5,794 bases of DNA from Hyphomicrobiales bacterium (GCA_015487985.1 WFOP01000365.1:1-5794), one strand, 5' to 3'. Shown: positions 1 to 5,794, counted from the first letter of the stretch. Program-made: numbers and translations. The notes: generated from the letters alone by a model not told the origin.

Positions 1-301
1 CCTGCCGGTCCACCCCCAACATATCGGGCCACTTATCAAGCGTCCAGCGCGGCGGCGTTGCCGTGGGGGTGCTCATCACCACCTCAAGCCCCGCATCCCC
101 CAAAACCCCAATGGCCCTGTCAAGCCACTCCCAGCAAAAATGCCCCGGTTCCGGCTCGATTTTCCCCCAGGCAAATTCCCCGATACGCACCACCCTGATG
201 CCACTGGCAGCCATTTGGGCGGCGTCAGCTTCCCACATGCCCTCAGGCCAGTGCTCTGGATAATAACAGACCCCCAGACGAGGCAGGTTTTGGTTGCTCA
301 T
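1..301 (-). CDS. GH42 family beta-galactosidase, N-terminal 100 residues (cut by the left window edge)
   Basis: Only the first 100 codons are present; the frame is open to the window edge. The translation has the hallmark start of glycoside hydrolase family 42 TIM-barrel enzymes: GVCYYPEHWPE at residues 10-20, a first strand and helix leading into RIGEFAW at 39-45, IEPEPG near 48-53, and TPTATPP at 78-84. GH42 enzymes hydrolyse terminal beta-D-galactosides (some also accept alpha-L-arabinopyranosides). The acid/base and nucleophile glutamates lie further along the protein and cannot be checked here. Family members are usually 600-700 residues, so roughly 15 percent is visible. There is no signal peptide, so the enzyme is probably cytoplasmic and acts on imported substrate. 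The ATG overlaps the dgoK stop as ATGA, implying translational coupling; a GGGGGTAA stretch about 10 bases upstream (312-316) may serve as a ribosome site. The family call is firm; the substrate is inferred. Confidence 0.9.
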   Translation of the reverse strand, partial: MSNQNLPRLGVCYYPEHWPEGMWEADAAQMAASGIRVVRIGEFAWGKIEPEPGHFCWEWLDRAIGVLGDAGLEVVMSTPTATPPRWTLDKWPDMLGVDRQ

Positions 302-1227
302 GGAGCAATTACCCCCATTTGCCTTGCAGCAGCGATCAATCCAGCCAGCGCCATTTCATTGCCTGCTTCACATTGCGCGTTGCCACCCAGATGCTGAATG
401 GCGGTTTTATAGCGTGCAACAAGATTTTTTGCGCCAATCAATATTGTTTTTTTGTTGACCCATGTTTTTTCCATTGCCTTGAGTTCAAACCCGATCAGCA
501 GGCCCGACATTTCACTGCTGGCGTGAACTGTCTGCCTCTCCTCAAGCAGGGAGCGCGCGCGCAGGCTGAACAGTCGGTTTGTCAGTTTTTGGGGTTCATC
601 AAACCCCTTGTTCAAACCATGCAAGAATGCCCCATCACTCCAAACCGAACGGTTGGCCAAAGAAGCCAGCAAAGAATGTTTAACCAAAAGCCCAAACATT
701 TCTCCCGTGACAAAGGTGGAAAAACCCAAAATCTCCCCCTGCCTGATCTCAACCCATTTGCTGTGGGTGCCGGGCAAGCAAACAATGCCAGACCAGTGGG
801 GGTTTTTGCTCAACCAGCCGGCAATCTGGGTTTCTTCACCACGCATGACATCGGGCGGATTATGCTGGCTAAGCCCGGATAAAATACGCACATCCAGACG
901 TTTATCCAGCGTTGGAACGCTTGTGGCCTCCCCCATATCCTCAGGCTTAAATGGCACCTTTTCATAGCTTGCTTCAGCCCAGCCATCGCGCGCGCCCACC
1001 ATGCCGCAACATATAACCGGCACTTGTCTTGTGTTCTGGAAAGGCGCCAGCCATTCCCCAATCACATCCAGCAGTGCGGGTTCAAATTCCTGCAGGTTCA
1101 AGCCCCCCATGCCCGTGCCCGAGCTGGCGGATACAAGGGGTTGCCCCGCTTTATCAAGCCCCCATGCCCGCAGATTTGAAGTGCCCCAATCCAGTCCAAT
1201 CCAGCTCAGGTGCCCCTTGATGTTCAT
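298..1227 (-). CDS. dgoK: 2-dehydro-3-deoxygalactonokinase (KDGal kinase)
   Basis: This 309-residue protein matches the DgoK family (usually about 290-310 residues), which phosphorylates 2-keto-3-deoxy-D-galactonate with ATP to the 6-phosphate, in the cytoplasm, in the oxidative (De Ley-Doudoroff) galactose route. Visible signatures are the N-terminal phosphate-binding strand DWGTSNLRAW at 13-22, CGMVGARDGWAEASY at 74-88, MRGEETQ at 128-134, LPGTHSKWV at 151-159 and TFVTGEMFGLL at 171-181. The gene looks intact. Its ATG overlaps the stop of the upstream dehydrogenase gene as ATGA, and its own TGA overlaps the GH42 start in the same way. No good Shine-Dalgarno sequence precedes it, which fits translation by coupling. 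KDPGal aldolase, its usual partner, is not in the window. A related 2-keto-3-deoxy sugar acid is a possible alternative substrate, but the GH42 neighbour favours galactonate. Confidence 0.93.
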   Translation of the reverse strand: MNIKGHLSWIGLDWGTSNLRAWGLDKAGQPLVSASSGTGMGGLNLQEFEPALLDVIGEWLAPFQNTRQVPVICCGMVGARDGWAEASYEKVPFKPEDMGEATSVPTLDKRLDVRILSGLSQHNPPDVMRGEETQIAGWLSKNPHWSGIVCLPGTHSKWVEIRQGEILGFSTFVTGEMFGLLVKHSLLASLANRSVWSDGAFLHGLNKGFDEPQKLTNRLFSLRARSLLEERQTVHASSEMSGLLIGFELKAMEKTWVNKKTILIGAKNLVARYKTAIQHLGGNAQCEAGNEMALAGLIAAARQMGVIAP

Positions 1228-1994
1228 CCGGTAACAACCACGCCGCCATCCACCACCATAGCCTGACCGGTCATCATCGAAGAGGCTTTTGAGGCCAAAA
1301 ACAAAGTGGCATCAACAATATCATCGGGCACCAGATGCTGCTTGATACATTGCATTTTCAAATGTTGCGCCAGTGCCTCGGGGGTTGCCCAAAGGTCCAT
1401 TTGCCTTTTTGTCAAAACCCAGCCCGGCAACAGGGCGTTCACGCGGATATTGTCCGGCCCCAACTCCCGCGCCAGCCCTCTTGTCAATCCGGTTATGCCC
1501 GCCTTTGCACTCATATAGGAGAGATAGCCCGCCGCCCCCATGATATAGGAGATGGAGGAGAAATTTATGATGGCGCCGCCCCCCGCCTCAGCCATGCCCT
1601 TGGCCACCGCCTGAGCTGTAAAAAAATGGGGGCGCAGGTTTACATTCATTGCCTGATCCCATTCTTTGACCGAATAACCTTCAATTTCGTGGCGTGTATC
1701 ATTGGCGGCATTGTTGACCAGCACGGTTATGGGACCATGGGCCCTGGCCGCTTCAAGCATGGCCTGCTTGAGCGCATCAACATCAGTGATGTCGCAGGGC
1801 AGAAACAACGGCGCATTGTCATATCTGGCGCTCATTTCTGCAACGAACTCACTGGCGTCAGAGCGTTGCACAAAGGCGACCCTGCACCCTTGCGCCAAAA
1901 AACCCTCAGTAAGAGCGGCCCCGATCCCCGCGCCACCGCCGGTGATGAATATGCTTTGATTTTTCAGGTCATGGAAGGTTACATTTTCAGACAT
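1224..1994 (-). CDS. SDR-family aldose 1-dehydrogenase, probable D-galactose 1-dehydrogenase
   Basis: This 256-residue classical short-chain dehydrogenase has a Rossmann fold with the nucleotide-binding motif TGGGAGIG at 18-25, CDITD at 67-71, NNAAN at 94-98 (NNAG in most members), N119 in NVNL, S147 in the FSSIS segment, and the YxxxK pair Y160/K164, so the full catalytic tetrad is present. The stretches NDTRH, WDQAMNVNLR and the C-terminal MVVDGG recall the Caulobacter D-xylose 1-dehydrogenase (XylB) group, which oxidises pyranose sugars at C1 to lactones. Next to dgoK and a GH42 gene, the likely substrate is D-galactose, giving galactonolactone; this is inference, and xylose, arabinose or fucose remain possible. 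After strand beta-2 the sequence is FVQRS, without the acidic residue typical of NAD-dependent members. The start is supported by a GGAGG six bases upstream. The gene lies 29 bases after the ATPase gene and overlaps dgoK by four. Confidence 0.85.
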   Translation of the reverse strand: MSENVTFHDLKNQSIFITGGGAGIGAALTEGFLAQGCRVAFVQRSDASEFVAEMSARYDNAPLFLPCDITDVDALKQAMLEAARAHGPITVLVNNAANDTRHEIEGYSVKEWDQAMNVNLRPHFFTAQAVAKGMAEAGGGAIINFSSISYIMGAAGYLSYMSAKAGITGLTRGLARELGPDNIRVNALLPGWVLTKRQMDLWATPEALAQHLKMQCIKQHLVPDDIVDATLFLASKASSMMTGQAMVVDGGVVVTG

Positions 1995-2000
1995 AAGGCG

Positions 2001-2005
2001 CCTCC
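2001..2005 (-). promoter_or_regulatory. Ribosome binding site of the SDR gene
   Basis: The minus strand reads GGAGG six bases before the ATG at 1992-1994. It is the clearest Shine-Dalgarno sequence in the window and fixes this start. It suggests that the dehydrogenase is initiated independently, whereas the two following genes appear to rely on coupling. An out-of-frame ATG overlaps this site (2005-2007) and is unlikely to be used. Confidence 0.75.
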
Positions 2006-2023
2006 ATGGGGTCTATTTGAGTA

Positions 2024-3091
2024 TTATGCGGGCACGAGCGCCAGTTTCTTTTCATTCAACAACAAATGAATGTCGCTGCCAACCGGGAAGGTTTTATCCA
2101 TCGTATTGTCAACCACAAACATTTTCCCAATATCGGTATCCAGCGTATATTGAATCTGGTTCCCCAGAAAAGCCGCATAGGTTACGTTGCCCCTGATGCC
2201 GGGTTTTTTGCCCGGCGCAGTCAGACTTGCGTTTTGCGGGCGAATGACCAGGGAGGCGTTGAAGGGGACATTTCGGGTGGTGGGTACTTTCAGTTTCACC
2301 CCGCCAACCTCAATGCTGGCAATTCCAGACGTTATGCTGCCAACATCACATTTCACCAGATTGGCATCGCCAATAAAGTCAGCAATAAATTCTGAATTGG
2401 GTTCGTTATAGAGGTCTGCCGGCGTACCCATTTGGGCGATTTCAGCATTTTTCATCACGATAATGCGGTCCGAAACCGCCATGGCTTCTTCCTGATCGTG
2501 GGTCACATAAACAGCCGTCAGATTCAAGCTTTGTTGAATCTGGCGAATTTCCTCGCGCACACGGCGACACAATTTGGCGTCCAGATTTGACAGGGGTTCG
2601 TCCAGCAACAACACTTCAGGCTCCAGCACCACGGCGCGCGCCACGGCAACCCGTTGCTGCTGGCCCCCGGAAAGCTCGGAGGGCAAGCGGTCACCAAACC
2701 CCTCCAGACCCACCATGGCCAACCCCTCTTCAGCCTTGTCGAAGGCTTCTTTTTTCGGCGTGGCGCTGACCGTTAGACCATAGGCCACATTTTCGCGCAC
2801 GCTCATATGGGGGAACAGGGCATAGGACTGGAACACCATGGAAACATTGCGATAGGTGGCGGTGAGATGCGTTACATCCTTGCCCCCGATACTGATGAGG
2901 CCTTCAGTTACGGCTTCAAGACCCGCAATCAGTCTCAGCGTCGTGGTTTTTCCGCAACCCGATGGGCCAAGCAACGTCACCAGTTCGCCGGGCACAATGT
3001 CCAGCGAGAGGCTTTTGAGCGCCACCACGTCACCAAACTTTTTGACCACGTTTTCAAAGCGAACAGCGCCTTTTGTTTCATTGCCTGACAT
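2024..3091 (-). CDS. ABC transporter ATP-binding protein (FbpC/PotA/MalK-like importer ATPase)
   Basis: This 355-residue protein is the cytoplasmic ATPase that powers the adjacent permease. All nucleotide-binding motifs are intact: Walker A GPSGCGKTT at 42-50, Q-loop Q88 in VFQSYALFPH, signature LSGGQQQR at 140-147, Walker B LLLDEP at 161-166, D-loop SNLD at 168-171 and H-loop H198 in VTHDQEEAM. Residues from about 235 to the end form a TOBE-type C-terminal domain, as in importer ATPases of the iron, polyamine and sugar groups; overall length is normal for this class. ATPases of these groups cannot be assigned a substrate from sequence alone, so the galactoside or sugar role is inferred from neighbours. 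It begins 30 bases after the permease stop, and one copy probably serves as a homodimer with the fused permease. A GGGAGA precedes the ATG by six bases and supports the start. Confidence 0.95.
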   Translation of the reverse strand: MSGNETKGAVRFENVVKKFGDVVALKSLSLDIVPGELVTLLGPSGCGKTTTLRLIAGLEAVTEGLISIGGKDVTHLTATYRNVSMVFQSYALFPHMSVRENVAYGLTVSATPKKEAFDKAEEGLAMVGLEGFGDRLPSELSGGQQQRVAVARAVVLEPEVLLLDEPLSNLDAKLCRRVREEIRQIQQSLNLTAVYVTHDQEEAMAVSDRIIVMKNAEIAQMGTPADLYNEPNSEFIADFIGDANLVKCDVGSITSGIASIEVGGVKLKVPTTRNVPFNASLVIRPQNASLTAPGKKPGIRGNVTYAAFLGNQIQYTLDTDIGKMFVVDNTMDKTFPVGSDIHLLLNEKKLALVPA

Positions 3092-3097
3092 TAGACT

Positions 3098-3103
3098 TCT
3101 CCC
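3098..3103 (-). promoter_or_regulatory. Ribosome binding site of the ABC ATPase gene
   Basis: The minus strand reads GGGAGA six bases before the ATG at 3089-3091, inside the 30-base gap after the permease stop. Its spacing and composition support the chosen start, which also leaves a normal-length ATPase. Confidence 0.6.
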
Positions 3104-3121
3104 ACGTTATTTGTGCCGAAC

Positions 3122-5326
3122 TCATCGTGCCACCACTGGTGTTTTGCTTAAAACCTGCAACCGGTCTTCCCGGCGAAGGCGGCGTTTGCCAATAATCAGC
3201 TGCAATCCCAGAATGACGATCAACATGGTCACGATCAACACCGCAGAATAGGCGATGGCAATGCCGAATTCACCGTTTTCCACCCGCCCCACAATGAACG
3301 ATGTCGCCATATTATGGCGGGCGCTGACAAGAAATATCACCGCGCTGACCGAGGTGATTGCCCGGACAAAGCTATAGGTCAAAGCGGCAAGAATGGCCGG
3401 ACCCATCAGGGGAATAATCACCCGGCGCACCGTGGTGAAACTGTTGGCCCCAAGCGTGTTGGAGGCTTCATCAAGGCTTTTGTCCAACTGGCTCATGGCG
3501 GCAATCCCCCCGCGCACTCCCACCGGCATATTGCGGAAGACAAAAACCAGTATCAAAATGATGGAGGTGCCGGTCAATTCAATCGGGGGCACGTTAAAGG
3601 CCAGAATATAGGAGATGCCGATCACCGTTCCGGGAATGGCAAAACTGAGCATGGTGGAGAACTCAAAGGCTTCTTTGCCGACAAATTTCTGACGCACCAG
3701 CAGATAGGCAGTAGCCAGACCAACAAGAGCTGTAAAGGGCGCCGCGATCGAAGAAATGGTCAGCGTGGTGAAATAGCTGTCCCAGGCCACACCGGTCCAC
3801 CTGATGCCATCGCTAAAGCTCACCGAGAAGGCACGCAGGTAATGATCCAGCGTGAAGCTGTGGTCATACCCCCAGAGTTTTACAAAACTGCCGAAAATAA
3901 TCATTGAATAAACAACAACCGTGAACGCGGCCCAAGGCAATGCGGTAGCGTAACAAAGGTTGCGTAAAGCGGGGTTCAGGGGGGTGTGCTGGCCGCTATC
4001 GGCCTTGCCCGTCACGGTGGCATAGGATTTTTTACCCACCCACCAACGCTGAATGAGAAATGCACTCAGGGTCATTGAAAGCAATATAATCGCCAATGTT
4101 GCAGCACGGCCTGAATTGGCCACCGCCCCCACGATTGAAAAATAAATTTCGGTGGAAAGCACCGAAAAATTGCCCCCCAGCACCAGCGGGTTGCCAAAAT
4201 CAGCGATGGATTCAATGAAACCAAGCAAAAACGCATTGGCAAGGCCGGGACGCATCAGGGGAAATGAAATCCAGCGAAAGGTCTGCCAGCGGTCGGCATT
4301 CAGGGTCTGGGAAGCCTCCTCCATGGAGGGGCTGACCCCCTCCACCACCCCGATCAATACCAAAAAGGCAATGGGGGTAAACGAAAGCAATTGTGCCAGA
4401 TAAACGCCCCAGAACCCGTAGAGCCAGCGGGTTTTGGGCACGTCAAAATAGGTATTGAGCAGTTCTGTCACTGTGCCCGAACGTCCAAACAAAAGAATAA
4501 GTGCCAGCCCGATAACAAAGGGGGGTGTGATAATGGGCACGATGGTCAATACCCGCAGCACGCGCTTGGCCCGAAAGCCGGTGCGGGTGGCGATAAGGGC
4601 AAATGCCAGACCAAGCAAGGTGGTGCCTGCTCCGGTCATTATAGCCAGCATCAGCGAATTCCAGGCCGGTCCGCATGAGCCGTTGCCCACAAGACAGCGC
4701 AAGGTCCAAATCCGATCCGAACTCAGGCGTGACCAGAATTCCGCCAGCGAGGGGGAGCCATCGCCCCCCTGAAAGGCCTGTACCAGAATGTGGGATACGG
4801 GGAAAAACACAAAGACGGCAACCAGCGAAACGATCAAACCGATCATGCCCACAATAAAGGCATCGCCGCGCCCCTTGCCCATCCCCGAATATCCGGTGGT
4901 CAGAACAAACAGTTGGGAGAACAAAACCACGAAGGCCCCCGCCCCCATGCCGGTTTGCCCGGTTTCTCCGGGACCGCCAACGAACAGATCAAGGAAAATC
5001 CTTGGCGCCGTTCGCGCGATAATAAAGCCCTGAGCAATTATCATCACCAGACCGGCAATGGAAATCACCACCAATAGTTTGGCCAATAATTTGTGATCTT
5101 TTATAAAAAGCAAACTCAGCCCGGTTCCCGCCAGCGGAATCAGGGCCGTGATCAGCCACCAGCGATCATGGAGCAGGCCCTGGGCAACAGCGGAAGCGGT
5201 TTTGGGGTCGGAGAAAATGCCGCTAACCCAGCCAAACGACCAGAAGCCGCCATTCACCCCGTACCAGGGTAAAAATAACGCACCGATCAATGCAATGATC
5301 TGCCAGAGAGTCGCCGTTTTTTTCAT
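3122..5326 (-). CDS. Fused two-domain ABC transporter permease (FbpB/AfuB-like) with an extra N-terminal membrane region
   Basis: This 734-residue inner-membrane protein carries two binding-protein-dependent permease domains in one chain. Domain 1 spans roughly residues 220-430 and domain 2 roughly 515-712. Each has a cytoplasmic EAA loop that contacts the ATPase: EEASQTLNADRW and following residues at 336-361, and DEASNTLGANSF and following residues at 619-644. The first loop has Asn343 where the motif usually has Gly; the second keeps Gly626. About 15-16 hydrophobic segments are visible. Some four of them (near 8-23, 56-75, 82-104 and 128-147) precede the helix at about 158-183 that seems to begin the permease proper, so the first 150 residues are an added membrane region. 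The tail 713-734 is basic and cytoplasmic. Fused permeases of this kind belong to the ferric-iron/AfuB group, which includes sugar-phosphate importers. The ATG is preceded by only a weak purine-rich site. Neighbours suggest a sugar substrate. Confidence 0.9.
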   Translation of the reverse strand: MKKTATLWQIIALIGALFLPWYGVNGGFWSFGWVSGIFSDPKTASAVAQGLLHDRWWLITALIPLAGTGLSLLFIKDHKLLAKLLVVISIAGLVMIIAQGFIIARTAPRIFLDLFVGGPGETGQTGMGAGAFVVLFSQLFVLTTGYSGMGKGRGDAFIVGMIGLIVSLVAVFVFFPVSHILVQAFQGGDGSPSLAEFWSRLSSDRIWTLRCLVGNGSCGPAWNSLMLAIMTGAGTTLLGLAFALIATRTGFRAKRVLRVLTIVPIITPPFVIGLALILLFGRSGTVTELLNTYFDVPKTRWLYGFWGVYLAQLLSFTPIAFLVLIGVVEGVSPSMEEASQTLNADRWQTFRWISFPLMRPGLANAFLLGFIESIADFGNPLVLGGNFSVLSTEIYFSIVGAVANSGRAATLAIILLSMTLSAFLIQRWWVGKKSYATVTGKADSGQHTPLNPALRNLCYATALPWAAFTVVVYSMIIFGSFVKLWGYDHSFTLDHYLRAFSVSFSDGIRWTGVAWDSYFTTLTISSIAAPFTALVGLATAYLLVRQKFVGKEAFEFSTMLSFAIPGTVIGISYILAFNVPPIELTGTSIILILVFVFRNMPVGVRGGIAAMSQLDKSLDEASNTLGANSFTTVRRVIIPLMGPAILAALTYSFVRAITSVSAVIFLVSARHNMATSFIVGRVENGEFGIAIAYSAVLIVTMLIVILGLQLIIGKRRLRREDRLQVLSKTPVVAR

Positions 5327-5377
5327 TATTGCCCGCTTCTGCCCCCCTGTTTTTTTCCGGCTTCTGCTCGTGTTCCG

Positions 5378-5395
5378 GCCCGTTTCGTCACGGGC
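5378..5395 (-). other. Small hairpin in the permease leader
   Basis: A perfect 6-bp inverted repeat (GCCCGT and ACGGGC) encloses a 6-base loop about 50 bases upstream of the permease ATG. No T-run follows on either strand, so it is not a terminator. It could fold in the mRNA leader, but a stem this short may also be chance. Confidence 0.3.
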
Positions 5396-5400
5396 ATGGA

Positions 5401-5424
5401 TTTTGTTCAGCAGTTTTATTCAGC
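5401..5424 (-). repeat. Tandem 11-mer direct repeat in the permease leader
   Basis: On the minus strand, GCTGAATAAAA and GCTGAACAAAA occur 13 bases apart, start to start, differing at one base. Two copies in a non-coding leader could be paired half-sites for a regulator or leftovers of slippage. Nothing in the sequence settles which. Confidence 0.4.
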
Positions 5425-5446
5425 GCCTGTTATCGTACGCTTCTTT

Positions 5447-5458
5447 TGGCAGTTGCCA
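5447..5458. other. 12-base palindrome TGGCA-GT-TGCCA
   Basis: A perfect 5-bp inverted repeat with a 2-base centre sits just downstream, in the direction of transcription, of the intercistronic hairpin. It has the size of a small operator, but it resembles no operator I can name and could be chance. Confidence 0.25.
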
Positions 5459-5466
5459 GAAAATGC

Positions 5467-5503
5467 GCGGGGGGAGAAAATCGCTCTCGCTTTCTCCCCC
5501 CGC
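5467..5503 (-). terminator. Intra-operon terminator-like hairpin (attenuator) between the binding-protein and permease genes
   Basis: A perfect 13-bp inverted repeat (GCGGGGGGAGAAA at 5467-5479 and its complement at 5491-5503) encloses an 11-base loop. It starts about 25 bases after the binding-protein stop. On the minus strand the stem is followed by GCATTTTC, a short T-run, so as an intrinsic terminator it would be leaky. On the plus strand CACACATTTTTA follows, so the structure could also stop antisense transcription. In ABC import operons, a hairpin directly after the binding-protein gene commonly lets that protein be made in excess over the membrane parts, by partial termination or by protecting the upstream mRNA end. 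That role is inferred here. Confidence 0.75.
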
Positions 5504-5528
5504 CACACATTTTTATGAATCAAAAATC

Positions 5529-5794
5529 CTAGCTGTTCGGATCGCCCACTTCTTCGTCCCAACGCGCCAGCAGACGGGCACGGGTTTCAGAAGAGCCATA
5601 GGTGGCAAAATCATATTCAATCAGATTGATGGTATCCAGCGGTGGCGCCTCCGCGGGAATTGTCGCATCCTTGTTTGATGGTACATTGAAAACGCCAACT
5701 TCAGGCCCGTGATTTTGTGCTTCTGCACTGATGGCAAACTCCACAAAGGCTTTTGCTTCGTCTGGATTTTGTGCACCTGCGATCACCGATACGC
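5529..5794 (-). CDS. Periplasmic substrate-binding protein of the ABC importer, C-terminal 87 residues (cut by the right window edge)
   Basis: Only the last 87 codons are present, ending in TAG; the frame is open to the window edge, and the true start is outside. The visible part begins with VIAGAQNPDEAKAFVEFAIS, the usual helix of binding proteins in the FbpA/AfuA-like group that follows the last ligand-contact strand. It is followed by a GVFNVPSN segment like the conserved G-x-x-P loop, and a terminal helix with LIEYDFATYG and RLLARWDEEVG. Proteins of this class are about 330-350 residues and are secreted to the periplasm, where they capture ligand and deliver it to the permease; the signal peptide cannot be seen here. 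Being first of the visible genes and followed by a strong hairpin fits the usual gene order for an importer. Iron-binding tyrosines, if any, would lie in or near the missing part, so the ligand cannot be read from this fragment. Confidence 0.85.
   Translation of the reverse strand, partial: VSVIAGAQNPDEAKAFVEFAISAEAQNHGPEVGVFNVPSNKDATIPAEAPPLDTINLIEYDFATYGSSETRARLLARWDEEVGDPNS

Noticed and set aside
319..2069. Long plus-strand open frames (319-882, 1335-2069) opposite dgoK and the SDR gene
   Set aside because: They lie antisense to well-supported genes, and their translations show no recognisable domain and low-complexity, Cys/Pro/Arg-rich composition. They are mirror frames.
3314..3907. 197-codon plus-strand open frame opposite the permease
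   Set aside because: It is His/Lys/Gly-rich with no hydrophobic core or known motif, as expected from the complement of a membrane-protein gene.
3122..5326. Annotation of the transporter as a ferric-iron importer
   Set aside because: Architecture alone suggests it, but no iron-related gene is present, the binding-site half of the binding protein is missing, and all neighbours are galactose-related. Substrate is left open, with sugar preferred.
5425..5460. Possible internal promoter (TACGAT as -10) in the gap upstream of the permease
   Set aside because: The -10 matches consensus at only four of six positions and there is no acceptable -35 at 16-18 bases, so it is not supportable as a promoter.
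5148..5678. Plus-strand open frame of 176 codons crossing the intercistronic gap
   Set aside because: It overlaps the binding-protein and permease coding sequences and runs through the terminator hairpin, with no ribosome site or family resemblance.
1..5794. Possible phage, insertion sequence, CRISPR, tRNA or toxin-antitoxin content
   Set aside because: No terminal inverted repeats, transposase or integrase motifs, spaced repeats or tRNA-like folds were seen; coding is continuous on one strand.

Overview
All recognisable genes in this window lie on the minus strand and read right to left, closely packed, as one apparent sugar-uptake and sugar-oxidation operon. In transcription order they are: the C-terminal end of a periplasmic substrate-binding protein (right edge), a 734-residue fused permease, an ABC ATPase, a short-chain dehydrogenase of the aldose 1-dehydrogenase type, a 2-dehydro-3-deoxygalactonokinase (DgoK) and the N-terminal 100 residues of a GH42 beta-galactosidase (left edge). 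The window cuts the genes at both ends, so the operon extends beyond it on both sides. The main promoter is presumably upstream of the binding-protein gene, outside the window.

Layout. 5529-5794: binding-protein C-terminus. 5327-5528: a 202-base gap with a strong 13-bp hairpin that looks like an intra-operon terminator or attenuator, followed by a small palindrome, a tandem 11-mer repeat and a second, weaker hairpin. 3122-5326: permease. 2024-3091: ATPase. 1224-1994: dehydrogenase. 298-1227: dgoK. 1-301: GH42 start. The last three genes are tightly coupled: the dehydrogenase and dgoK, and dgoK and the GH42 gene, each overlap by a 4-base ATGA. The permease-ATPase and ATPase-dehydrogenase gaps are only about 30 bases. 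No gap exceeds 300 bases, and I see no RNA genes, mobile elements or CRISPR arrays.

How the genes may work together (inference). The importer has the architecture of the FbpABC/AfuABC group, which is often auto-annotated as ferric-iron transport. Every metabolic neighbour, however, points to galactose: a GH42 enzyme to release galactose from beta-galactosides, an SDR to oxidise galactose to galactonolactone, and DgoK to phosphorylate 2-keto-3-deoxygalactonate in the oxidative De Ley-Doudoroff route. The simplest reading is that the transporter brings in a galactose-containing compound, not iron. The lactonase, galactonate dehydratase and KDPGal aldolase are not in the window and may lie further left.

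Organism. The gene families, the fused FbpB-type permease and the XylB-like SDR fit an alphaproteobacterium, possibly Rhizobiales-like, of moderate GC content. This is an impression from protein similarity recalled from memory, not a search result.
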